DNA from: Coenobita brevimanus
Taxonomy: Eukaryota > Arthropoda > Malacostraca > Decapoda > Coenobitidae
Length of the DNA stretch: 64,000 bases
Assembly (NCBI GenBank): GCA_032717465.1
Contig: CM064732.1
Span: 33,655,001 to 33,719,000 of the forward strand
Direction of reading: 5' to 3'
Below, piece by piece: positions 27,311 through 40,039 of this stretch. The first letter of the stretch is position 1, and each line of letters opens with the position of its first letter. The notes beneath the pieces were generated by a model that saw only the letters and a program-made list of their open reading frames with translations, ran no database searches and had not been told where the DNA came from. Position numbers and translations under genes: made by a program.

Positions 27311-27927
27311 ATTTCCTCTTGTCTTCTGTCTCTCCTCCACCTAGCCGTCCATTCACTTTCCCACCTCCGTCCATCATATTGCCTGCTGTAATCTCCATAG
27401 CTTAGGTCCCACTCTCACTCCTCACAAGTACTTTCTCAAATCCCTTACTGCCTCTGTTGTAGTATGAAGGGATCAGACGTGGAAGGAGGAAAGGAGGGAA
27501 GGAAAGATGAAAATAAGGAAAGACGAAAGAAGGAGGGAAGGAAGGAAAGACAAAAGAAAGAAAAGAAAAAGGGAAATATAGAGAGAGAGGAAAGAAGGAC
27601 CAGAAGGAAGCATGAAAATTAGAGATGTAAAATTACTACTGTATAATTGGAAGTAGAGAGGAGAACGAGACATAAGAAGATATGATTAGGTACAGATGGA
27701 GATGAACGGAAGACGAGGAGAGGAAGTCTAGATGGACTGATGGATGGAGGCAAAGAAAGGGTAAAATGATCCAACCATCTAGTATCCAAGCATTTATTGC
27801 TCCTAAGGAATGTACATATCGTGGGCAAGGAAATTCAGTCCAGACATTTAAGGTGAGGATGACTTAGCACTATCCCCTATGTGGTGATTTGTAAGCAATA
27901 AATTAAGCCTACACTCAGACTTGAACT
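27311..27927. other. unassigned, purine-rich centre
   Basis: 27470-27720 is G/A-rich low complexity. A short block near 27830-27900 (GACATTTAAGGTGAGGATGA) resembles the 3' body of composite repeat I. Confidence 0.5.
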
Positions 27928-30900
27928 TTAATCCCCTAAATGCCGGGCGATTTATAGTGCAGTCGTCCTCTCACTACATGCAATTTTCCCAAAATGGCCT
28001 ATTTTCAAACCTTCTTATTAGGGAAAATACAGCAGTTAGGAAAACAACTGTATTACTCATCAACTCCTCTTCTTGCGGATGAAACTATCTCCAGGTCTGC
28101 AGATGGTCCCGTTGATGAGTAAGGACTCAAAGAAGATGAGTAACTTTTGGCATCTGAGGTGGGCTGTCTCCGTGTCTTAGCGTGCGGCTCCGACTTAGGG
28201 CATGGTGAAGATACTTACTACTTACGTTCTGTATCACTTATTCTACTTGCACTTGATACTACATTTACAGATCATTTTACATATTTTGCACAAAAACTCC
28301 ATGGTCATGAACAATACAGCAGTGCCAACCAAAAAGGCAATTTTCATCATGTGCAAATCAGGCTGTCTTTCATTATTGCTATGCTGAATCAGGATATTTA
28401 CAACAACAATTTCACATACTACCTTAGCACTTACATTGTCTTTCAGAAAGTACATAAAAAAACACATAAATTGCACTTCATTCTCTGCTATTTACGATCT
28501 CCCACACACCTGTGCTTAGAATTCATGCTCTGCGTGATACTCAAAGTAGCATTCTGGACAAAGTGCCACCTTGCACTCTTTGCATTCATAATGTGTTTCC
28601 TTGAATGCCTTTGCCCTACATTTTGTTGTAGCACATGTGTGGCATCGCCTGTAGGCCACACCCCCAGCAGATGATCACCCAAGGTGCACAAGACAGTGAT
28701 ATGCTAGGTATTGTGCACTGCCCAAGTGGTCTGCCATTGCTGTCTGATAAATTGTCCTCCTTGGACCTGTGACCTGGACATTGGCATACTTTGCAAGGGG
28801 CACACATGTGCAAGTTCTCTCTCAAACTTGTGTAGAGAGAGAGATCCTTACCCACAACATCACTGAAAAGTATGAAACTGTTGGCAATATCAAGGAGTAA
28901 GAATGCCTTCTTGTACCACCTGCCTGATTTGCAGAGACAACCAATCTCATCAACCTGCATGTAGACCTTATTAATGAGCTGCACGTTGAGACTGTAATCA
29001 TTCACGGCATCTGGCTTGAACACAGGTTGCCCAGTCCTGATGTTTGTCTTGCCTGTGTCCTGCATATTCTCCTGGTGAACTGTGGGAAGCATGATCATCT
29101 TTCGTTATTCATGCCAGTGAATGGCCAACATGTTACCACATTTCTGGGTTAGCAGTGCACCTTTCATTATCTTCACAGGGAAGGATGGCAAATTTTTCTT
29201 AGTGGCACGGACAAAAGGTACCAGTAGTATATAAGTATATACTTCGTCAATGCTGGGAGGTTTAACAGTTGTCCATTTACAGAAAGTGGTTTCTGTTGAA
29301 GTATCTATCCATCAGCATTTTCACCACTGCAGCAGAAAACCCATAGGGATCGTCACTAGGTATACCTACATCTGTAGCCAAATGAACTATTACATGCACA
29401 GAATCCAGTCTGGCAGTCACATAAGACAAAGAATTTTTATCCAACATGGTGACATTTGGAAGGCACATATTGTATAAATACTAGAAGTCCCCGGAACAGA
29501 ACAAGCGACTCGTCGATAACCACTTTCTGAAACGGCCAGAAAAGCTTAATGAGTTACTCTTTCAGCATGGTCAGAATGGGCCTAATCTTTCACAACCTGT
29601 CATTGGGTGCAGGTCCATAATTATGGTTGAAGTGGAGGAACTTCAATATGACTAGTGTGGGGATGATTTAGTCCACCGCCCAATAATCGTGGACCAAATG
29701 CTTTGTTTTATGTGGGCCATTGCCATAGTCAAAGCGGGTCACACATACTTTTCCCCCACCTCCACTGACTGCCACTGTTTCATTTTGTGTTCTTACTCAC
29801 AGGCACATCCAGCCAGCATACAGATAGCCCGGTGGATGTCGATCTCATCCACCAGGTACTGCATTATGTTGGTGGTAAAAATGGCTCGGAAAAAGGACAT
29901 GACGGACGATGTTCCTGCCTGCAGTAATCCTTTTGTACATCTGCCACTGTTGCATCAAAGGTGGGTAAGGCTGGCTGGAAACCTTCCCCCTACTCTCATA
30001 CAAAAATGTCCAGTTGGCCAATGCCAGGGCTGCTTTGCCGTGATGGTCTGATGCTAGGCTGTCTTACAGCACCATGTGCATATCCACACCTAAGCCCAAG
30101 GGAAGGGGATGGCCATGGCCACGGCCACAGACAAGGGGAGGAGGAGAAGGTGAGGTGGAGGTGGGGGAGGGGAAGGGTGATTACTCACCTGAACTGGGGA
30201 CTTCCTGGGAGTGATGCTGGTTTGTCAGGCTGAACACGTGGGCCCTAGAATGACATAACCCCCACATGTGAGGGACCAGGCTGTGGGGATATGCCCCTTG
30301 AAGTGCTTGGCTGCAGTGATGAGGGCTGGGGCAGGGAGTGCAATGCACTTCACGGCCATGTGGTGAGGTGACGCAATGGTGGCGTTTATGTAGAATCTGA
30401 CCTCCACGCTCATGACCGTCTCCCTCACTTCCAACTGCTCCTGACTTCTCTGTCACATCATCAGAGGTAAATGCATCACTATCATTGGCATTTCCAGCCT
30501 CCTGACGCACTGTGAGGACCTTTTCAGACTTGTCAGAGGGGGCAGAGGAGGAGGCACGTGAAACATCACACTCAACATTGTAACTTCCCTCTTTTTCTGA
30601 GGAAGTTTCGCCACTGTCACTTAATCTAATCACAGTCATGTCCAAAACACTCCCTAATGCACTACCACTGAGCCATTTTGTTGCGTCCTTCAACAGGAGT
30701 TTCGTGGTGGTAGATGACGCAAGTGGCCTGCCATAGGCAGGGACAGAATCAGACATGGAGGAATCAGAAGACATCGCCCCTCACCTGGCCAAATCATGGG
30801 ACAGACTGAACAATGCTTGCATGCAGAAGCTGCTGTCTCTCTCAACCCTTTGGTTGCTCGATCAAACACGAGCCTGTTCAAACTATGGCCGAAATGTGCT

Positions 30901-30988
30901 TGCGGCAAATGCCAACACCAGACTGCCTCTGTCCACCTAAATCACATTGGCATACCCCGTCACCTGGCACCTGGCGCGTAGGGGTTAT
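27928..30988 (-). mobile_element. piggyBac-like transposon, probably full length, inactive
   Basis: Left: TTAA (27928-27931) then TCCCCTAAATGCCGGGCG. Right, read inward on the minus strand from 30984: CCCCTACGCGCCAGGTG with TTAT as the decayed target. About 12 of 17 terminal bases agree. The interior encodes a stop-ridden piggyBac transposase on the minus strand (separate entry). Length about 3.05 kb is normal for the superfamily. The end calls rest on short matches. Confidence 0.65.
28524..30774 (-). pseudogene. piggyBac transposase pseudogene
   Basis: Minus strand, in order: an acidic Ser/Thr-rich N-terminus (MSSDSSMSD, 30774-30181, open); SFFRAIFTTNIMQYLVDEID (about 29900, start of the DDE_Tnp_1_7 fold); KVVIDESLVLFRG with the first catalytic Asp at 29512-29514 and GIKFFVLCD; MDN with the second Asp at 29271-29273; then MIMLPTVHQENMQDTGK, KPDAVNDYSLNVQLI (third Asp region) and WYKKAFLLLDIA. 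The end is a Cys-rich finger, CHTCATTKC, YECKECKVALCPECYFEYH, stopping near 28524. The reading frame is broken by several stops and shifts, some of Trp/Gln-to-stop type. No active protein is possible. Confidence 0.88.
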
Positions 30989-31010
30989 GGATAGATCTGG
31001 TTGCACCACC

Positions 31011-31165
31011 TTAACCCACTAGAATACCAGGTGCCCATTTGTTGTTTATAAGATCACTATCCTAACCCAGTAAATAGTTTCCTGGACTAGAGGAAACAAA
31101 GTGGAGAATCGCCTAATGACAGAACTATATCGAGTGAGTAGATGCCAGGAGCCCCACCTACTTTA
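31011..31165 (-). repeat. composite dispersed repeat I, partial
   Basis: Minus strand: GGTGGGGCTCCTGGCATCTA, CTCACTCGATATAGTTCTGT, a degraded hairpin (GTTTCC...GGAAAC) and the tRNA-like start GGGCACCTGGTATTCTAGTG. The CT-rich variable tract is nearly absent here. Confidence 0.6.
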
Positions 31166-31674
31166 ATGGGGAACTGAAAAGAAAGGTAAATACATAAATT
31201 GAGGTAGGTGAGGAAGAGGGGAAAAGAGGGAGGGATATAGTAGACTGAATGGAACAGTAGTTTGATAAAACAAGGACAGAAATAGGAAACAAGAGGCATG
31301 GGTGTAAAGAAAGGATGGATCACCACGACCCATCCCTTCTGCTCAGGATATGGAAGATAATTATCTCACTTTATGAATCTTCAGTGATCACGCAAAAAAC
31401 GATTTGGTCCTCAATCCTGCAGCTCGGCAACAACCACTCACAGGAAATAAGCCTCACCTGAAAAGAAAAATAATCTTGCATTAGTGACCAACTTTTGTAT
31501 TGTCTTCGATATTAATCGTCTGGACTGGATGAAGGAAATGACATACAGTGCTTGATTAAAAGCTCCGACTTCATCTCTTGTTAACCCCTTCTGTCCAATA
31601 ACATGATTATCAAGTTGTTCATACAGTCTTCAAAATTCCTCAGACCAGAATTGTTTCGTGTAGCTTTCATTTCT
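31166..31674. other. unassigned sequence
   Basis: No recognised content. TTAACCCCTTCTGTCC near 31580 resembles a lone piggyBac-type end. Confidence 0.45.
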
Positions 31675-31930
31675 TCCTTGCTGGAGGGGACGCCTTCACG
31701 TGGTGGCACCGAAATAAACTGTCAGCTGTTATATAAACCCCCTACAACTCCATTGAAAGCATGTTAGTGGACTGCAGAGTAAGGACCACTCCAATCTCCA
31801 GTCCAGTGGGTTCAGTTAGAGGAGCCCAGGGCCACGACAACAGCCAACTCCCTCACAACAAATTCTCCCTAAACTGAAGAAAGCGTCTGGTGGTTAACAA
31901 AAAGAAACAAATATAATTCGTCACTGAAGA

Positions 31931-31990
<60 letters not shown>

Positions 31991-32025
31991 CACAGGTAAA
32001 TTCACTGAGAACAAAAACTAGTGAA

Positions 32026-32776
32026 ATGGGATGTACAGTTGTTAACTATGAGAGAATTATGGATGAATTCAGAAATGATACGGAGAAAATCATGCAAGCA
32101 AGCAGTCTGATAGACCAAAGTAGTAACACTGAAGAGAAAATAACACAGGTAAAAGAAATGGTGAGAAATTACAAGATTACGTACAAACTACGTATGCTGA
32201 AATGGTAAAAGTAAAGAATGATTTAGACACAAAGGTGGAAGAAAAAAGCATACGAAAGGAAGTGAAAGAAATTATAAAGAATAACCCAAAGTAGCCAGGG
32301 AAGCCGCAGAGGTTAACAAATTCACAGTAATCAGTGGCATAGGTGAAGAAGAGATAAAAAACAGAATCTCAGGGGACAAAAAGGAGATGGAAAATATAAT
32401 GAACATACCGCAGCAAGTATCAGAGGTTATATGTGAGAGAGATATAGAAGAACATAAAAGGCTAGGGAAATATGAGAGAAGTAAGTCAAGGCCTCTGAAA
32501 GTAACATTCCAGAGTGCAAGCACTGTAGAGGAAATACTAAAAAATGCCAACAAACTCATGGAAAAAGAGGAATTCAAAAAAGTATGGAAAAAAAGATGCC
32601 TAACTCAAGAGGAATTAGGTACACTAGGGGAGAAGAGGGAGGAAACAAAAACAAAAAAAGCGAGGAAAGATCAGAGGAAGAGAAAAGTATCTTTTTTTTT
32701 TTTTTTACAAAGTAATTGGATTGCAGGTACGAAAATGGTACATAGCCAAAAGGGAATGAAAAAAGGAAGGGAATAG
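32026..32776 (+). pseudogene. LINE ORF1, coiled-coil and RRM-like region
   Basis: First part MGCTVVNYERIMDEFRNDTE to a stop at about 32206; second part from about 32387: DIEEHKRLGKYERSKSRPLK, VTFQSASTVEEILKNANKL and KKVWKKRCLTQEE. The RPL-V-F pattern followed by VEEIL-NA-KL is the RRM-like core of CR1/L1-type ORF1 proteins (RNA-binding chaperone of the retrotransposition particle); the preceding Lys/Glu-rich stretch is coiled-coil-like. A T run at 32692-32706 inserts Phe codons near the C-terminus. No CCHC knuckle is seen. Confidence 0.65.
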
Positions 32777-32805
32777 ACTCAAGCTATGTCAAATATGTAA
32801 ACAAG

Positions 32806-33294
32806 ATGGTTAAGTTTATGTACTCAAATCCAGAGGGAATGGTATCTAAATTATTCGAGATGAAAGATAATACCAAAGACAAGAAACCGCATATTACTTG
32901 CCTGACTGAAACAAAATTAACCCCAAGAATATCAAACGATACCCTAAACTTAAAGGAATGCAATATATGGAGAAGAGATAGGAATTTAAATAAAGGAGGA
33001 GGAATTATAATATTAACAAAGAAAAATCTACAAGTCAAAGAAATAGAACTAGATATGCCCTCACAAGTGAAACTGATTGCAGTAGACATTACTACATCTG
33101 AAGGGAAATTAATTGTGGCAAATGTATACATGTCACCCAGAACAAACGCTTGGGAAAGAGGCAAATATGAAGACCTGGCAGAGAGTACAATTCAGAGTTT
33201 AAGAGCATTACTACATAGAATGGAGGAAAAGTGTGTGAGAGTTATATTAACTGGAGATTTCAATACAAATTATATTAGAATACTCTTGATGTAA
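32806..33294 (+). pseudogene. LINE apurinic-type endonuclease domain
   Basis: MYSNPEGMVSKLFEMKD (strand with the first Asn motif), HITCLTETKL (catalytic Glu), RDRNLNKGGGIIIL, LIVANVYMSPRTNAW and VILTGDFNTNYI (GDFN motif). These are the ordered exonuclease-endonuclease-phosphatase motifs used to nick target DNA. The frame stops at 33292-33294 right after GDFN; the SDH motif region continues out of frame (PSFGKSDPAV near 33465, His replaced by Pro). Confidence 0.75.
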
Positions 33295-34109
33295 GAAGCC
33301 ATGAAAGCTGTTGGAACCAAAAGCTCCTGGACCTTGTGCAGGAGTTTTTCCTAACACAACACGTAAAGGAAAACACCAGAAAAAGAGGACTTGATGATCC
33401 ATCAGTACTAGGTCTTATGTTTACTAGGCAAGAAAATAATATTGACAGTATAATGTATCACCCTTCATTTGGCAAAAGCGACCCTGCAGTATGAAATTGC
33501 AACTTCAGGATTGTATATGACATAGTTAACAAAAATGAGAGTTACAAAAAGGGCCTAAACCAGAAAAAGGGAAACTACCAGGACCTAATGAAGTACTTCT
33601 TAGAAACAGATTGGGAAGAGGAGCTTAAAGGACAAGATTTAAATGTTATATATAGAAAATTCTGTGAACTTCATGAATTACAAGTCTAAAATTACATCCC
33701 ACAGCACAAAGAAGCAGAAAAGAAAATAAAGAAATGGTTTAATACAAAATGTAAAAAAATCAAAAGAAAAAGTGACTTGTTGTGGATTAGATACAGAAGA
33801 CACAAAAGTGAGAGGGTATAAAACAATTACAAACAGGCAAGAAACGAATATACATGGAGAAGGAGAGAAGCCCAAAGACAATTCGAGGAAGACATTATAA
33901 ATAAAAGTAGTGATCAACTGAAGCTATTTTTACAGCTACGAAACCAAAGTTAAAGATAACATACAGTCCATTACGGACGAGGGGATCATCTATACACAAG
34001 AGAAAGATATTTGTGAAGCACTATATAAAAATTTCCAATCAGTTTTTACAGAAGACAATAATTTTGAGTGAAATGATATGGAACAAGCATAGCCACACAC
34101 ATTACCAGA

Positions 34110-35630
34110 TATACAAATATCAGAAAAAGAAATACGGTAGGATTTAAGTAAATTTGACAAAGAAAAAGCAAATGGTCCTGATGAAATTTCATTTTGGGTG
34201 CTACATGAATGTGCAAAAGAGTTAAGTAGATCATTTTCATTAATATTCAAGGAATCCTTGGGTCAAAGTAAACCACCTGATATTTAGAAGAAGGCAAACA
34301 TTGTTCCCCTATTCAGGAAAGGTAATAGACAAAATCCACTAGACTATCGACCTGCATCACTAACCAGTGTTGTAAGTAAGATAATAGAAAAGCTGATAAG
34401 AAAAGTTTGGGTAAACTATCTAGAGTAATACACAATGATAAAATAGAGGCAGTTTGGTTTTAGAAAGGGAAAATCATGTGTTATTAACCTATTAAACTAT
34501 TATGATAGAGTTGCACAAACATTACAGAAAAGAGAAGTATGGGTGGACAGTATCTATGTAGATTTCAAGAAAGCATTTGGCAGGTTTCTGCACCAAAGAC
34601 TTTTATAGAAACTGTACCATCAAGGGGGAATCCGAGGCAACATGTACTGTTGGATGCAAGATTTTCTCATAAAAAGGGAAATAAGAACAACACTAAGGGG
34701 AAATTACTCATCATGGAGGGAAGTGACTAGGGGAGTTCCGCAGGGCTCAGTGCTGGCACCAGTTATGTTTTTAGTGTATATAAATGACATAGATAGTAAC
34801 ACTGGAAATGAAAGCTATCTAAATATGTTTGCTGATGATGCAAAAATACAAAGGATGATCACTAGCACAGATTTGAAGAAAGCTACAAGAAGAATCAAGT
34901 AAACTTCGTGAATGGAGCAATAAATGGCAGATGGAATTCAATGTGGACAAGTGTCATGTAATTAAGTTTGGTAAAAGTGGAAAAAGACCAGATTGGGATT
35001 ATTAGTTAGGACGTAAAACGCTACACATATCAGAAAGAGAGAAGGACCTAGGAGTGATTACCAATAACAATCTCCAGATGACCACATCAGTGAAAAGGTA
35101 CGGAACATATATACACTGCTTGCTAATATGAGAATAGCATTCTCATACATAAATCAGGACATGCTGAGAAAGATAACATTATTCATCAGACCAACCGTGG
35201 AGTAAGCATCAGTAGTCTGGAACCCTCACCTCAAGAAACACAAAGATAAGATTTAAAAAGTTCAAAAGGGCTGCTGCAAGATGGGTACCAAGCTCTAACC
35301 TACGAAGAAAGACTAGAAAAACTGAATATGTCAACACTACAGGAGAGAAGGAAACGAGGAGACATGATTATGGTATATAACTGTGTCTCATGGAAAGAGA
35401 AAATAGACATCAATGAGTGTATAACCTATGGGGAACCATCAGCAAGAGGACACTGAAAAAAACAAAAAAACAAAAAAGAGCGGTGATAAAGACGTAGGGA
35501 AATTCAGTTTCTCTAATAGGGCAATTGATTAGTGGAATGCACTAACAAATGAAATAGTGTGTGCCAGAACCATTCATAAATTTAAGGAGAGACAAGTGAT
35601 TTAATACTCGGGACAGTACGAGCTTGACTC
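34110..35630 (+). pseudogene. LINE reverse transcriptase and C-terminal region
   Basis: Pieces in order: DKEKANGPDEISFWVLHECA, NIVPLFRKGN, LDYRPASLTSVVSKIIEKLI, RQFGFRKGKSCVINLLNYYD, WVDSIYVDFKKAFGRF, TRGVPQGSVLAPVMFLVYIN, LNMFADDAK (catalytic FADD at about 34828-34839), KDLGVITNNNLQ, RPTVE-ASVVWNPHLKK, LTYEERLEKLNMSTLQERRK and RGDMIMVYN. Stops and frameshifts break the frame about every 200-400 bases. Confidence 0.8.
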
Positions 35631-35690
35631 ATTCCTGTATACAAATAGGTAAGAACAATTAGATAAGGTAAGAACACACACACACACAGG

Positions 35691-35763
35691 CATTCTCCTT
35701 CCTACCTTCCCCACACAATCTAACCATCTACCACTCCACTCTTTTCACCCCCCCCCCTCAGTT

Positions 35764-35815
<52 letters not shown>

Positions 35816-35890
35816 CGATGAATACATAACTGCATCGATGTGTGTGTGCGTGTGTATATGTTTATATACGAATACAGGAACACAGTACAT

Positions 35891-35943
<53 letters not shown>
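35691..35943. repeat. (CA)n and (CT)n arrays
   Basis: CA 35767-35814 and CT 35897-35942, separated by a GTGTGTGCGTGTGTAT stretch. Confidence 0.9.
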
Positions 35944-35948
<5 letters not shown>

Positions 35949-36600
35949 ATATACCTTGCTCCCCTTCTCATAATTACAACGCCCACACCCCATCTCCTCT
36001 CACTCTGTCCACTTCAAATATTTAACATTATTTGGACAATAATAAACGCATTTACTGTGGATACACATATAATGATTATTAGTTTCACCTCAGTGTGGAA
36101 TATCTCAGCATACTTCTTAGAAACAATCGTTTTCTCTGACGTCCATTGCTTAAATGAATTTTTTTGGTATTAATGCCGGTCCTTTGGTTTAGTTTGCTGT
36201 GCCTGTGTGGTCTATGGAACTAATTTGTAACCATTAGAACAAAAATGAAGTTAGCAGCAGTAGTGTTTTCATGTATTACTATTACCAACAAAAAAAATGA
36301 CCAGTACCCCCTTTACTGTAACAATCATTTAAAAAGCAGTACTACATTATTTTTATCACTACATTTTGCCCCAAGTATATTACTGTTATTTATAATCGTG
36401 ACTGCCTGACATTCTGAATCACATGAAGTCTACAACCACGCCGCAGACATAATTGCTTCACAAGAGGCGGAAGAAAAAATAATCAATAATACTATGTGAA
36501 ATAAGTGCTGTCTGTATGTGTGTCCACATTTGATCCCCACGGATTTCGAAGTGCCATACAATAAAATGTGTGGAACTACGAGCTAACAACGATGATGCAA
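35944..36600. other. unassigned sequence
   Basis: Nothing recognised before the T run at 36600. Confidence 0.5.
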
Positions 36601-39440
36601 TTTTTTTTTTTTTTAATGCGAGGAAGAAGGAACCAAAGACCATGAGCCCGCAGTAACAGTTCCCTCCAAGAGAAACACAAATTCCAATAGGGAGCCAAAT
36701 TCAAGATCCGAACATTTTGAGATGCCTGGACACACTACGTTTGAAAGACTGGAGATCATAGGCAGCAGGAAATACAGACAGAGGGAGACAGTTCCAGAGC
36801 TGACCTGTTGCATAAATGAAAGACTGGGAGTAACGGTTAACTCTTGCATTAGAGAGTTGGACAGAAAAGGGATGAGAGTTTGCTGCCAGACGGGTGCTAC
36901 GCGCCCGTCGTAGAGGTGGAGGAATGCAAGCAGACAGTTCAGAGGAGCAATGACCATTAAATTAGCGATAGAAAAGAGATAAGGATGCAACAGTGCGGCG
37001 AAGAGACAGAGGTTGAAGGGAGTCAGTAAGAGGAGGAGAGTTAATGAGACGAAAAGCCTTTGACTCCACCCTATTGAGAAGAGCTGTATGAGGGGAGCCT
37101 CCCCACACATGAGAGTTGTACTCCACACAGGGGCAGATAAAACCCCTGTATAGAGTCAACAATTGTGCAGGGGTAAAGAAAGAGCGGAGTCGGCTTAGCA
37201 CACCCAGTCTCTTGGGAGCAGATTTTACAAGAGATGTAATATGATCTTTCCAAGATAAGTCCCGAGTAAATGAAACCCCAAGCATGTTCAAGGATGATGC
37301 AGGATTAAGATGAATATTATTAAACATTAGTGGGTATACCTGTGGAAGATTTTGTCAGGTTGATAGGTGTAAGAACTGAGTCTTAGCTGCATTAAAAACA
37401 ACCATATTATTTTTACCCCAGTCAGAGATACGAGCCAAGTCAGACATTAGGTGTGCCATAGCCTCATCCCTCGTTTGTTGAAGTAACTGTTGAGATGGGC
37501 GTTGCGGGACTGAATTGAAAGGTGAAGGGTGGAGTCATCAGCGTATGAGTGGATAGGGTTAGATGTACAGCTTAGAAGATCATTGATGAATAAAAGGAAG
37601 AGAGTTGGTGATAGGACAGAGCCCTGAGGAACACCACTGTTGATAGATCTAGGAGAAGAACGATGGCCGTCTACAACAGCGGCTATAGAATGACCAGAAA
37701 GGAAGCTAGCGATGAAGGCACAGATAGAAGGATAGAAACCGTAGGAGGGCAGTTTGGAAATGAAAGATTTGTGCCAGACTCGATCGAAAGCCTTTGAGAT
37801 GTCAAGTGCAATGACAAAGCTTTCGCCAAAGTCCCGAAAGGAGGATGACCAGGAGTCTGAAAGGTAGGTGAGAAGATCGCCAATGGAGCGTCCCTGACGG
37901 AACCCGTACTTTCGATCGGAAAGAAGGTTGTGATAGGAAAGATGCCTTAAAATTTTTCTATTGAGAATTGACTCGAAAACTTTGAAATACAGGACGTTAA
38001 AGCAATTGGACGATAGTTGGAGGGTTGGGAGTGGTCACCCTTCTTTGGGACTGGCTGAATGAGAGCAAACTTCCAGCAAGAAGGAAAGGTACAAGTTGAC
38101 AGACAAAGGCGAAAGAGTTTACCTAGGCAGGGTGTAAGCACAGAAGCACAGTTCTTGAGAACAACAGAAGGGACCCCATCAGGCCCATATGCCTTGTTAG
38201 TACTGAGGCCAGTGATGGCAGAAAATACATCAACTGAAGAAATTTTAATGTCAGCCATGAGGAAGTCAGAGGGGGGGAAGAGATGGAGGAACAGCACCGG
38301 AATCGTCTAAGGTGAAATTGGAGGAGAAAGTCTGTGCGAAGAGATCTGCTTTATCAGTAGAAGAAATAGCTACAGAACCATCAGAGTAGAAAAGACGAGG
38401 GAAGGGTGATGAGGTAAAGTTGTTTGAAAGATTTTTGGTAAGGTGCCAGAAGGAGCGGGAAGAATTCGAGTTGGAGAGTTGAGAGCATATAGTATGGATG
38501 AAATTATTTTTAGTAGAGCGAAGAACAGACTTAGCACGATTCCGGGCAGAAATGTAAAGATGATGTGATTCAGGGGTGGGTTGGCTCCAGTACCTTTTGT
38601 AGGCCCTCTCCTTGTTGCGGACAGCATTAGAATAAGTGTGATTAAACCAAGGCTTTCTTGCGTTAGTCAAAGGATATGAGAAAGGAATGTATGCTTCCTT
38701 GCCCGAGAGAATAACCTCCGTAATGTGCAAGGCACACTCAGATGGCTCCCGGCCATGGAAGTAATAATCATTCCAGGGAAAATCAAAGAAGTACTGCCTG
38801 AGGGCCTCCCAGTCCGCAGCTCCAAAATGCCACAGACGACGTTTCCCTGTAGGGTCCACAGGCCATACCAGAGTGATAGGACAGGGTAAGGTAATAAGGT
38901 TGTGATCGGAGGAGCCCAACGGAGAGAAAAAATTAACAGAGTAAGCAGAAGGATTAGTTGTGAGGAAGAGGTCAAGTATGTTGGAGCTCTCTCCAAGGCA
39001 GTCAGGGATACGGGTAGGGTGCTGTATAAGCTGCTCTAGGTCATTAAGGATAGAAAAGATGTAGGCTTGTTCACCAGGTGGATCCGTGAAAGGAGAGGGA
39101 GAGCCAAAGGTGGTGATGAACATTGAAATCTCCTAGAATGGAGATTTTAGAGAAAGGAGAAATGGATAGAATGTGTTCCATCGTAGAAGTAAGATAGTCT
39201 AAGAATTTTTGATAGTAGAATTAGGGGATAAGTAAACAGCACAGATATATTTAGTCAGAGAATTGCGTGTAGTCAGCTGCGCGTGGAGCCACATGCATTT
39301 TTTTTTTAATCCATTTCTGCCAGTCATTGGGAAACCTCTACAGGGCATATGGCTGTGTGAAATGAGCTGAAACTTCGCATGGGCATGTCCGGTACGTCGG
39401 AGCAGATCCATTTTCAAGTTTGGTGTCAGTGTGTGTCTTG
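36601..39440 (-). mobile_element. Jockey-like LINE, copy 2, with poly(A) tail
   Basis: Minus strand. Endonuclease remains: YICAVYLSPNS, SKISILGDFNVH, QHPTRIPDCL, SSNILDLFLTTNPSAYSV, SSDHNLI. A 285-codon open stretch lies at 39123-38266. RT: KAYGPDGVPSVVLKNCASVL, VPKKGDHSQPSNYRPIALTS, DRKYGFRQGRSIGDLL, SKAFDRVWHKSFISKLPS, INSGVPQGSVLSP, HSYADDSTLH (YADD at about 37545), LNMLGVSFTRDLSWKDHI, LTLYRGFICPCVEYNSHVW, SKAFRLINSPPLTDSLQ. It ends CCTCGCATTAAAAA at 36601-36614. Frames shift at several points. ORF1 and the endonuclease start are missing, so it is 5'-truncated near 39440. I recall this family as very common in crabs. Confidence 0.85.
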
Positions 39441-40039
39441 GAGACCGTATGGTAGGTGGTATTAGTTAACCCATCTCTATTTTAAACGTTAGTCTTTGAG
39501 CACAATGTGCACGATAGCTGAAATTTCAGTCTCTAAATGAACGAATGAACAAAGATGCCAGACACTGTTCTTTACACACTGATGTCCCATTCTTGAATGT
39601 CCACGACCTGTCACTGCATGTGCTTCTTCATGTGCCTATGCCTCCAGTCATGATCGCACTCTTTGGCTGACGACCGAAGGATTGTTATCTGCTTTTCGGC
39701 ATCTGTTTTTTACGTACTATCACAAGTGAGTCTGAGCACGGTTACTGCTTACTATAATTCTGTGTTTTGTTAAGGATCCTCGCTGTGTTTCTCACTAAAA
39801 TATATTTGTCCATCCCCGACTCACCTTCATTTTCATATCGAACGAACATATCGTCTTCTTGTCGCCCTGTCCCCTATCAATATATTCTCCTCCCCTCAAA
39901 CTCACACACAACTCTCTCATATAACTCTCCACTCCAAGAGTGGAGTCAAGAGTTGACAGTGGAAGAGAATAGCTACCAGCCATTCTTGCGGAGAAGATAA
40001 AATGATTACAACACAGATCAGTAACCTTTTGGATCTGGA
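39441..40039. other. unassigned sequence
   Basis: Nothing recognised. Confidence 0.5.

Larger units (their letters stand above)
31675..35690 (+). mobile_element. CR1/L2-like LINE, near full length, decayed
   Basis: It has a 5' region (ACCACTCCAATCTCCAGTCC; AGTGGGTTCAGTTAGAGGAG), a CA array at 31936-31995, ORF1, endonuclease and RT pieces in order, a C-terminal end FSFSNRAID-WNALTNE, and a 3' end at GTAAGAACACACACACACA. The whole reads as the decapod CR1-like family I recall. Base composition is A-rich, unlike the G/C-balanced Jockey-like copies. Start and end are approximate. Confidence 0.8.

Noticed and set aside
28147..28674. 175-codon plus-strand frame
   Set aside because: It lies antisense to the piggyBac Cys-rich finger and its 3' region, which explains the openness; no motif of its own.
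29689..30233. Plus-strand frames of 120 and 90 codons
   Set aside because: Antisense shadow of the piggyBac transposase pseudogene.
31012..31040. TTAACCCACTAGAATACC as a piggyBac right end
   Set aside because: It is the reverse complement of the tRNA-like head of composite repeat I, and its orientation is wrong for the element at 27928.
36722..36913. Plus-strand frames across 36.7-38.3 kb
   Set aside because: Antisense to the Jockey-like LINE, whose motifs are clear on the minus strand.
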